64,000 bases of DNA from Leidyana gryllorum EB-2025a (lineage: Eukaryota; Apicomplexa): the NCBI GenBank assembly GCA_048772705.1, contig JBLWGC010000230.1, positions 186,001 to 250,000 on the forward strand, written 5' to 3'. The notes under the pieces are model-generated. The model saw only the letters and a list, made by a program, of their open reading frames with translations. It had not been told where the DNA came from and searched no databases. A program made the position numbers and the translations under genes. How positions within the stretch are numbered: the first letter of the stretch is position 1; each line of letters opens with the position of its first letter. This document shows, in pieces, positions 35,241 through 43,900 of the stretch.

Positions 35241-36950
35241 ATGCATACTATGTTCGTTGCACTTGCAGTCCTCTGCAGTCTGTTATACACTGAAGCAGCG
35301 CGTTCAAACACAGCCTTTGAACCAAAAGCGCCCTTTGAAGGTTCATCGAGTTTCCTGCCTGTTGATGCTACTCTATATAACTCCATAGTGGGGTCCCCCG
35401 ATCCCACTGACAATGCTCACATAGTGCCTGGAGACTCTGCTAGTTCCTCCTCAGCTGTTCCGCTCCCTCCATGGAAACCGGGAGAGGGTTCAGTACCCTT
35501 CGTAGAAGGCGAAGCCGAAGAAACCACAGAGTCCGAACCAATGACAACGGAGGAAGAGGATGAAACAACTCATCGTTCTCATCACAGAACTCATCGCAAA
35601 ACCACTCCTCCACCCGCAACATCACGTCCTCACACCACGACAAAGTCCCCTGCCCCCCCCAAACCATCGCAATCATCATTCCCGACTCCCTCCCCCGCAC
35701 ACATCACCCTCACAGAGCGCTCCACAACCCCCACGGGCACCGAACGTGGACACGTGAGAGGGAAGTCTCGTACACCTCCCAAGCCCCACACAACACGAAC
35801 CCCTCGACCCCTCCATCCCCATCACCAAGAGTCTACAGATCTACAAGAAACGGAAAGTGTCGACTCTTCCTCCGTTATCGACGAAACATCCGCCCCTCAT
35901 TCGACAGTATCTGAAGAAGAGACGACAGTATCAGGAGAAGAGACGACAGCCTCTGAAGAGAGCACTACTGTCGGTCAAGATGCGTCTGCGCCGGTGAATA
36001 CAGAAGGTCAAATCCCAGTGCCGGAGAGCTCTGCAGTCGAGAGTACTGAAAGCGAGGGAGCTGATGGGAGACCCCAAGGCGCAGGACCGGAGAGTACTCA
36101 GCAAGGGATAGACACCACCGAGGCAGCAGCTGCCGAGAGCACTGAGCCGGTAGCCGTGGAGACCACCGAGGCAGCAGCTGCCGAGAGCACTGAGCCGGTA
36201 GCCGTGGAAACTGTCGAGACCACAGAAAGTTCTCCAGATGCAGTGAATGAGAGTACTGAAAACGACATAAGCGTTCCCAGCCAGCCCCAGAATCCTAAAA
36301 AGCCCGGCCTCAGCACTCCGAGACCTCTCCATCCGGGAGTGGGAACAACAGCAGTTGAGGAGACGCGGCCAGAGACTGCAATTGAAACATCTGAGGGCGA
36401 TGGAGAGTCTGAAAGCACCGAAGCTTTCGTTAAGAGTGAGGAGAGTGAAACAACTGCTGAGGAGGATTTAGTGGAAACCAGCAGTAAGCCAGGCTCACAG
36501 CACCATCCGCCCCCGCCACCCACTGACGTCTTTACTCGGCCGCCTGGAGATGGCACAACAAAGTCGTCAGAGAATGGGAGAAGTACTACAGATCAAGAAG
36601 TTTCCGAGGAGGAGACCGAAGAGGTCCCTTCTTCAATGCAGAAAGAACAGAATGAGAGCAGTGAAGAAGAGTCGACGGACTCAGTAGACTCCGAGTCGGC
36701 TGGTCGACCAGAGGAGAGCTCAGACGGGGCCGTTGGTGAGACTGATCCCTTCGGTCCCGAGGATGCGGCCGAGGATATGGTCGATGGCGACTCGAATACG
36801 GAAGAAGCAGGGGAGAACAGGAAGGTAGCCATACCCGGATTGCAGTTCCGTGGATATGTGGAACCTATTCGACACTCTGATAACTCGACGGGGTTGAGTG
36901 GGCAAGTGCGTTTCAGATCACACCCGTTCCCAGTGCCTATGCCCGAATGA
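35241..36950 (+). CDS. Secreted mucin-like Thr/Ser/Glu-rich protein
   Basis: 569 residues, single exon. The signal peptide is MFVALAVLCSLLYTEAARS; the start may be 35241 or the Met three codons later. The mature part is low-complexity: Thr/Pro/His-rich up to about residue 200, then Glu/Ser/Thr-rich, with short repeats such as EETTVSGEETTAS and a perfect 16-residue repeat. The only folded-looking piece is the C-terminal 40 residues (LQFRGYVEPIRH, GQVRFRSHPFPVPMP). This composition suits an O-glycosylated secreted or wall protein. No family recognised. It is divergent from the carboxypeptidase with 35 bp between start codons. Confidence 0.75.
   Translation: MHTMFVALAVLCSLLYTEAARSNTAFEPKAPFEGSSSFLPVDATLYNSIVGSPDPTDNAHIVPGDSASSSSAVPLPPWKPGEGSVPFVEGEAEETTESEPMTTEEEDETTHRSHHRTHRKTTPPPATSRPHTTTKSPAPPKPSQSSFPTPSPAHITLTERSTTPTGTERGHVRGKSRTPPKPHTTRTPRPLHPHHQESTDLQETESVDSSSVIDETSAPHSTVSEEETTVSGEETTASEESTTVGQDASAPVNTEGQIPVPESSAVESTESEGADGRPQGAGPESTQQGIDTTEAAAAESTEPVAVETTEAAAAESTEPVAVETVETTESSPDAVNESTENDISVPSQPQNPKKPGLSTPRPLHPGVGTTAVEETRPETAIETSEGDGESESTEAFVKSEESETTAEEDLVETSSKPGSQHHPPPPPTDVFTRPPGDGTTKSSENGRSTTDQEVSEEETEEVPSSMQKEQNESSEEESTDSVDSESAGRPEESSDGAVGETDPFGPEDAAEDMVDGDSNTEEAGENRKVAIPGLQFRGYVEPIRHSDNSTGLSGQVRFRSHPFPVPMPE
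36115..36210 (+). repeat. 48-bp tandem coding repeat in the mucin-like gene
   Basis: Two nearly identical 48-bp units encode TEAAAAESTEPVAVET-type sequence. The near identity at the DNA level points to a recent duplication. Confidence 0.85.
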
Positions 36951-36997
36951 AGATGACTGACTCATCTTATATTTTGTTGTGGATTATATTGTCTATG

Positions 36998-39842
36998 TTA
37001 AGTATCACAAGGGGAGCGAGGTAAGGATAGGTGAGGAGTACTCCTTGACGGCTCTCGATCGTTTTTCCTTCGAGGAAGTGAAAATGTGGGCATGAACTGT
37101 GACATTCTAAGGCAGGTCCAGTGGACCCAGCTACTCCCCTGTGGGATGCTGGGGGAGTTGACTACCATCAGACTTGATGATAAGGGAGACTGAGTGACGA
37201 TGCTTCGAGACACCGCTGCGGGAGCCACTGGCTCAGGTTGTTGTTGCAAGGACTGTTGGTGGGCAGCTTTGGGTAGCAATTGAGCGAAAGAGAGAAGTTC
37301 GCTTTTCGTGGACTCTGGCATGCGCCGACACGCCGAGTGAGTTTCCTCTTTCAGTAGAGCGACAAACCGAGGAAAAGAGTCCCCCAAGCACTCCATCAGG
37401 GGCAGTAGAGTGGGCATCAATGCTGGCGGGACACGGCCTCCTCGCCTCACAGTCCGCGCGGCCGTGTAAGCCCTACCCAGAGCTTTGCGCAACTTTTCAT
37501 TGCCCCCAATGAGAGACTCCACGCGTGCGCTCAGCCCATCAATAGGACGTTCCGGCACCGCTGGACTACTCCGACGAGCCGTTCCCCGAGCTTCCCAACC
37601 CGTTGGGAACGTAGATACTAAGGCAACAGTGTCTGATGTTGGGCGAAGTAAAATGAACGCAGGCAGTGTTGGAGGCAATCGAACTCACTCCGTAGTACCC
37701 AATGTTGATCGACGCGGGTCGCGCGGAAGCTGTCGCCGCATAGAGGGCAGCATTCAGAGGGAGGAAGCTGGGAAAGGAGAAGAAGATATTATGGGTCTCG
37801 GGCTTCAGAAAGGCCCACCTGAGAGAGTGGTAAAAAGTAGTCAGCTTCCGTGGGTTCCACGGCTGCTGATTGATAGTTCATTCCGTTTCGGGACCTGAGA
37901 GCTTCCAGCGCCTTAGTCACGCTCTGGTGGTTGCTGCCCTCCAACTTGATCCCTATCCCGGATTCGAGCGATTCAACGAAACGCTCTATTTCTTCTTTGG
38001 ATTTTGCTTCACGGAGACTTAATGCACCCGTCTGCAGATCGGCGATAATTTTGATGAAGCGAGCGGCTTACCTGCAGGGCGACCACACCAAACGGGCGCA
38101 TCGAGACACAGGATATAACCTCGGAGACGGGGACACGGGCGAGAAGAGTTGGCAGAAAGGGTCCCGCACGTAATATATGCGCCTGCAAATGGCGGCGCTG
38201 TTCACCGACAGAGTTGAGATATATGCCACACAAGCCACAGGCTTTGGCTGCCCCTCGTCTGGCGAATTGAGCCAAAGCATCAGCAGCAGCAGGTCTGGAA
38301 GAAGGTGGGCGGGATAGTCTCGAAGCCAGGTTTGAAAACTCACGTAGTGCTCAAGTCAAATCGAGGAGCTTTGCTGACCCCATGCAGAGATGAACTGAAT
38401 TGATTCTCCGTCATTACTGTTCGGGAAACGTGTGTGCGGGTGGCAAAGTGGACATCAGAGTGGCTTACGAGCTCGGATGCGGTCGCGGAACCGGACCAAT
38501 GACTCAATGTCCTCTATCCTGAGGCTCCTCCTTATATGAAGACTCTGCCAGATGGTGTCGGTACTGCCTGAATGCAAAGTACGCTGCTTAGGAGGGATCA
38601 AACTCGATGAGTCTGTTGTTGAGTGAGCCACCGGTGGAGGCATTCGGGTACCGGGGGCACTCCAAGCGGGTTGAGGGGGAGTGTCCTGCATCGGTGACAC
38701 ATTGGGAGCTGAGGAAGTGGGAGCGGCGAGGGGAGGCAGAGTAGTATTAGTGTCGATTTTAGGAGCGCTGGGCACTTCGACCTTCCGTTTCTTGGTATTT
38801 GGCCCGACCGAGTGTCCCAAGACACTATCGCCCACGAGATTAACGAGTTTTGCGAGATCCGCCACCCTACGAGGATCCAGGGACCGTAGATCAGATTCTT
38901 CAAACCATTGAGCTTCGCGAACGAAATGGGTTATCTGCAGCGTCGGGGTAGCGTTTACGGCGGGAGACGGTTGGTCAAATCGTACCTCTGGGTTGATATC
39001 TGCCATCCGGGTGGTGGCCTTGAGATCCGCCATGAGAGTCTGTATGACCTGAGCCATAGAGTACCGGGCCCCGCCGTTGATCAACATATTGGCGCGGTCG
39101 GCCGCGGCAATTTCAGCGGGGGTTTGAGGAGTTGGGCGTACAACGACGTTGTTGGTGGTGTCGAAAGAGTCCTGAAAATATCGTACTCTACGGGGTGGAA
39201 GACGAGCTGTGGGATCGGCAGCGGCAGGCGGAGATAAGGGGTTGACACCAACAAAGGGGTCTTCCCGCGATAGGACAGTTGCATCTTCGCTGTTCGACGC
39301 AATTATTTCCTGAGTTCTTTCCAACAGAGAGGTATCAAGGATTTCGCGGAACTGTGGATCTTGTTGGGCAAACGTTCCAAGCGTATATAAACAATCCCTC
39401 ATGGGAAGAATGTACTGCGGCTTTAAACGACGCGGTGCCGAAGTGAATGCCAAAATAAGCCCTCTCAAGCAGTCGTTGGGCAATGCTGTGTCCCTCTCGA
39501 GGATATCCTTCACCGAGCTATTGGCCAAATGGCGAGAAACTGCCTTGAGTGTTCGAGTTTGTTTCAAACTCATCTGTTCCAGGGGTCAATGGGGTGCACA
39601 AGCGACTCACATACCTGAGCCTGCGCACTGTTCAGCAAAGCACGCATCCTCTGGATCTGCAAGAAAAATGTAGATGATGTGATGGTCCCACACGTCTCAC
39701 ACTTCCACACATGTGGTCACACCCTTACTTGGTCGACTACCCCCGGCCGGATTGACGTTTGGACGTTAGAAGGGGTTGGTGTGGGCCTGTCCTCATCTCC
39801 GGAGTCGGCAACGGAGGACAGCTCCGACTCCGAAGCGGTCAT
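36998..39842 (-). CDS. Two-zinc-finger protein, Pcf11-like (mRNA 3'-end cleavage factor candidate)
   Basis: 822 residues, complement(36998-37617, 37689-37767, 37819-38031, 38072-38294, 38344-38416, 38469-39573, 39615-39656, 39729-39842). The first 150 residues are helical (TLKAVSRHLANSSVKDIL, CLRGLILAFTSAPRRLKP). After a Pro-rich middle come two separated fingers: CGLCGIYLNSVGEQRRHLQAH (C-x2-C-x12-H-x3-H) and, about 100 residues later, CPLCGDSFRATRVDQHW. Two such fingers with a spacer recall the C-terminus of Pcf11 in the cleavage/polyadenylation complex. A CTD-interacting domain is not clear, so the name is tentative. The C-terminal 200 residues are unrecognised. Its ATG is 19 bp from the divergent KAE1 ATG. 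Confidence 0.6.
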
Positions 39843-39861
39843 AGTGGGTATAAAAATTTAG
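39843..39861. promoter_or_regulatory. 19-bp spacer between divergent start codons with a TATAAAAA element
   Basis: The whole sequence between the Pcf11-like ATG (minus) and the KAE1 ATG (plus) is 19 bp. It contains TATAAAAA at 39849-39856 and ends TTTAG right before the KAE1 ATG, which would suit a spliced-leader acceptor. Transcription of at least one gene must start inside the neighbour's coding region. No assay data. Confidence 0.4.
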
Positions 39862-41511
39862 ATGGTGATCGCACTGGGCATAGAAGGCAGCGCCAACAAG
39901 ATTGGCGTTGGAATAGTCACGGACGATGGCACTATTCTCAGCAATCCAAGAGAAACATATATCACCCCCCCAGGCGAGGGATTTCAGCCACGCTTAACGG
40001 CCATCCATCACCGAAACCGAGTTTTGGACATTCTACAAAAGGCTCTTGATGAAGCTGGGTTAACCATCGACCAGGTAGACATTTTCTGTTACACAAAAGG
40101 GCCCGGAATGGGCGCTCCGCTCGGAGTTGGAGCAGTGGTAGCTCGCACCTTGGCTCGCCTTCATAAGAAGCCAATAGGTGAGAAAATGACTAATTACAGA
40201 CAGACCTTCTCAGTGGGGGTGAATCACTGTGTGGCCCATATTGAAATGGGAAGACTGGCGACCAAGTGTCAAAATCCTACCGTTCTCTATGTTTCGGGGG
40301 GTAACACACAGGTGATCAGTTATTCTAACCACAGGTATCACGTTTTTGGCGAAACGTTGGATGTGGCTGTTGGAAATTGCATCGATCGAGTCGCAAGAAT
40401 GCTCAAATTGCCAAATGCTCCCGCACCAGGATGGCAGATAGAGCAAATGGCCAAGAAGGGTAAAGAGGTGAGCCGCATCTTAAGTGCCTTGCGCGGATGA
40501 CATAACTTGTGCAATAAAATGTACTCATATGCATCTGTACACATGCTGCCGCACCGCCGGGGATCGATTTCGTGGTAAAGTGATGTACCATCCAGCTCGG
40601 TTACCACGGGAACACACTATCCGCGTGTGCGTCAAATGCACAACCAGGTGCTTCCTGGCTGCCCATGGCCCGTGGTTATGAGTTTTCGTATACCGGGGTG
40701 GCAGCGGTAAGGCCAAAACCGATGCAGGGTGAACACCTCATCCTCTGAACACCCCCTCCCCACTCATGGCATCGTCAGTGTGCGGGGGTCGTCGGATATT
40801 TCATGATCGATCACGCATTATTAGCCAGTTGCGATCAATCATCCATCGATCACCACACGTGTGCGTGCCATGCGACGTTTGGACGTGTTACATTTCACGC
40901 TTGCCATCAGTCGTGCTGCACCGTCCGTCAATCACCATTTCGACGCAGATTTACGAAGTGCCTTACCTTACGAAAGGGATGGACGTATCATTCAGCGGGA
41001 TGATCAGCAGCATGGAATTGCTCGGAAAAAAGTATTATACTCCTGCTGTAAAAGCATTAGCAGATGCTGAGGCTGCCCAAGCACCTGAAGACGTAGTTGC
41101 CCGCTTGAAGGCTGAGCTCGAGCAAGTGAAAGCCAACATCTGCTCAACCTTGCAGGAAGTCAGCTTCGCGATGTTGATCGAAATAACAGAGCGGGCCATG
41201 GCGTATACGGGGTCGCGCGAGGTTCTTCTAGTCGGAGGGGTCGCTTGTAATGAGCGGCTGCAGGAAATGATGGTATCGATGGTCGCCGACCGGGGGGGCT
41301 CAGTAGGGGCGATGGACGACAGATATTGCATTGACAACGGTGCAATGATAGCATACACCGGTAGGCTTATTATAGAGGGGAGGCTTTGTATGTCTACATG
41401 TACGCAGGATTGCTGGAATATCAAGCCAAGGGGCCCACACCGTTTGAGCAAACGACGTTCACTCAGCGTTTCCGTACGGACGAGGTGGAGGTGACTTGGA
41501 GAGATGATTAG
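39862..41511 (+). CDS. KAE1: KAE1/OSGEP, tRNA t6A threonylcarbamoyltransferase
   Basis: 361 residues in exons 39862-40177, 40214-40467, 40949-41360 and 41408-41511. It aligns end to end with eukaryotic [52 protein letters not shown] (metal-binding His pair), [66 protein letters not shown], and [14 protein letters not shown]. It makes t6A37 in ANN-decoding tRNAs as the core of the KEOPS complex. The length is close to the human protein, and no mitochondrial transit region is present. The first intron is 36 nt; the second is 481 nt, ten times the local norm. Confidence 0.96.
40468..40948 (+). other. 481-nt KAE1 intron with inverted repeat; possible host of a non-coding RNA
   Basis: The intron splits KKGKE from IYEVPYL, which are contiguous in other OSGEP proteins, so it is a single intron. 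It contains a perfect 8-bp inverted repeat, CGTGGTAA (40571-40578) and TTACCACG (40601-40608). It also has several smaller inverted repeats (CCATGGCCCGTGG region near 40663) and GATC-rich palindromes near 40800-40850. Box-like GTGATGT (40580) and CTGA (near 40745) occur, but their spacing is too long for a standard C/D snoRNA. Confidence 0.4.
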
Positions 41512-41798
41512 TGATACTGTGAGAACGAGCCGCCCCGGATATCCTGATGCGGAGAAAGACAGTTGTCACGGGTCGTAGAAAGCGACCCGAGGCGTAGAAA
41601 GCTTATGTATCGCAATCTATCGCTCTGCACCTCAAGAAAGAAGTGGTGGGAGAGAGAGAGGGGGATAGAAAGAAACTAGAATGAAAAGATGAATCCCAGG
41701 CAGGAAAGAGTGAGAAAGACATAGGTGGTAATACAAAGAGAAAGAATGAAAGAATGAAAGTAATATTAGATGTCGCCAAATGACTGAACCCAGTTACA

Positions 41799-43011
41799 TT
41801 AGGAACCAAGCGGCTCGGCCTCTTCGTCAGAGGAAGAAGCCGAGGATCGCTCCTCCTGGCGGTGTATGATCTCAGACACGCCGGGGTGCAGAGTTGCTTT
41901 GCCTTTAGCCAAACCTGTCACAAATTAAGAAAGGGTCCTTTGAATCGCCGCCTGCCCACCTAAAGCGTTGTAGTGAACACGAAGACGGAAGTGCCGCACT
42001 GGCTCCCCACTCGTTTTACACTTAACCAGCAACTTGGCGGTCGCGACACCATGGCCGGAAGTCGTAGCAGTTAAGAGTACATCCACATTGTATTCATTAG
42101 GAGTAGAGCGGAGCCGAAGGCTGACAGACGCTGAAGGAGACTCATCGCATGGAACGAGCGGCTCCTCAACCAGATCGTATAGTTGAGGATCCACTAACAG
42201 CACAATAGTCTTCCGAAAAGTTGATGTCAAACGGATGAAGCCAAAGTTGATATCCACGGTCTTCACTCGAGCAACATCAAAAACCGGAGGCCGTTCAGGA
42301 GACAAAGATGCCTGACGGCCTACAAAATGCACTGCTCTCATTACCGCCACTTCACCTCGCATTTCAGCCCGCAACTTCGGTTAGCGAAAGTATACACTCG
42401 CAGTCGCTGAAGCCGAGCCCCAGGTGGCCGATAATTTATGTGCACAATCTCACCTTCCGTTTCGGACCCCGAACACTTCACACGGTAACAGTTGGAACGA
42501 GGACTCTGTGGTGATCATGACTGCCACACCACCCCTTTTACCTGTGCAAACACGTGACACGTAATTCTCCCCAATAGCCACACTCAGGCCTTTTGACGCC
42601 GCCACCGGACCTTTCAGTACTTGTCCAATCACGTGACCATCCCCAGTTGTCAGCGGACCAAACATTCCACCGGGACTGATCTGTACCAACAACGAACGGC
42701 TCTTTGCCGTCTTTAACACCGGACCTGTGTGTGTTCAAAGCCCATGTGTGTGGGTGATATCGCACTCCACCACCCACCTAGCTTGACCCCATCCTGCGAA
42801 GTAGCCACAAAATCGGTCGCCTTATCGTTACCTAGAAAGCCTATCACACCCTCTGGCACATCGTACACGGCTGCCTGCTGAAATAGCTGTCCCAGGTCTC
42901 CCATCTCTGGCGCTTTGAGCAAAAATACGGCCGTCAAGGACCTTATTCACGCTGCTGTAATGAGGCATTACTCGGTTTATACGCAAGTGCACTCCTCGGG
43001 AACGATTTCAT
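41799..43011 (-). CDS. Unrecognised protein, 324 residues, six exons
   Basis: Complement(41799-41914, 41960-42311, 42356-42505, 42561-42724, 42778-42941, 42983-43011); introns 41-55 nt. No family recognised. The start MKSFPRSALASLTAVFLLKA has a short basic start and a hydrophobic stretch, so a weak signal or anchor is possible. The body is beta-rich with paired Cys (SNCYRVKCSG, RSCGLKCE) and segments such as VDINFGFIRLTSTFRKTIVLL and EYNVDVLLTATT. The tail is acidic (SSASSSDEEAEPLG). The splice frames were chosen because each intron has GT-AG ends and near-standard length; the 5' exon is the least certain. A beta-sandwich fold is inferred from pattern only. Confidence 0.6.
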
Positions 43012-43024
43012 TCAATCAATCAGT

Positions 43025-43060
43025 CGCGCGCGCACGCACGCGCACACATACACACACACG
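43025..43060. repeat. Alternating CG/CA tract (Z-DNA-prone)
   Basis: (CG)n, ACG and (CA)n, almost purely alternating purine-pyrimidine over about 36 bp. It lies in the 91-bp spacer between two same-strand genes, just upstream of the 324-residue protein gene. Confidence 0.65.
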
Positions 43061-43102
43061 ATCGGACCTCTGAACACACTCGCTCTATTGTTTATTCTCC
43101 AA

Positions 43103-43867
43103 TCACCACAAGAATGGATCGTTGATTCCCACCCGGCTCATGTAGTCAATTCCTGGGGTGATATGGCGAGCTGTTCGGATGACAAAATAGCTGCTCAGCG
43201 TGGGGGGCATACGGCACTCCTCCTGAAGCGTGAGGTTCCAAGTGTAGCCGATCCAACTCTGAGGACTGCTTCCAACAGCGTCGTTCATGACATAGTATTG
43301 ATTGGTACCCTCGAACTTGTTGATCTTCCACTGTGTCAAGGATGTGCTCGAACCTCTTTTACATTCGCTCGGGGGCCCGGTGGTGAGGGTTGTGTGACGT
43401 TGGAACCAAATTTGGTGCTCGAGGCACACCGGATCGACGTCTTCTGTTTGATTCCACCCCAGGCCTCTGTTTAGTATGGTGCTGTCAGCAGAATCCATAT
43501 ATGCCCAGAGGCCGGTAAGATTGGCGGGGTTGGTCTCTGGGCCGGGGAGAGTGTAGTTTAGGCAATCCTTGGATCGCGACAAGAGAGACGCCAAGCCTGG
43601 GATTTCGAGACCAGTCAGGGGGGTCCATTCGCGGCGGATGACGGTGACTGTACAGTTACGTCCGAGAGCCACGAGGCACTCGCGATACTTATTGGCTTCG
43701 ATCCCGGCTTCACAACGATTACAAATCTCGGAACATTCGGCGCTGTTGGACTCTTCACAGTCCCAGTCGACAACACTATGATGGAACCAATCGGTTCTGC
43801 TTAGATATGTTGTACTGCCGGCCGCCGCGATGGCTGCTCCTGCGACGGAAACTGCCAATAATCTCAT
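43103..43867 (-). CDS. Secreted Cys-rich protein, 254 residues
   Basis: Single exon. The signal peptide is MRLLAVSVAGAAIAAAG. The mature chain has about ten Cys (DWDCEESNSAECSEICNRC, ECLVALGRNC, CLNYTLPG, VCLEHQIWF, ECKRG, EECRMPP) and several N-glycosylation sequons (NCT, NYT, NLT, NQT). No family recognised. The Trp- and Cys-rich end (SWIGYTWNLTLQEECRMPP) suggests a compact extracellular fold. The ATG is 33 bp from the divergent PPR gene ATG. An extracellular role is inferred. Confidence 0.75.
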   Translation of the reverse strand: MRLLAVSVAGAAIAAAGSTTYLSRTDWFHHSVVDWDCEESNSAECSEICNRCEAGIEANKYRECLVALGRNCTVTVIRREWTPLTGLEIPGLASLLSRSKDCLNYTLPGPETNPANLTGLWAYMDSADSTILNRGLGWNQTEDVDPVCLEHQIWFQRHTTLTTGPPSECKRGSSTSLTQWKINKFEGTNQYYVMNDAVGSSPQSWIGYTWNLTLQEECRMPPTLSSYFVIRTARHITPGIDYMSRVGINDPFLW

Positions 43868-43900
43868 GAAGCAAAAAAAGTTGCACCAATTGCATGCGCC

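Noticed and set aside
37485-37898. 137-codon plus-strand frame opposite the Pcf11-like gene
   Set aside because: It is antisense to well-spliced coding exons and shows no independent features.
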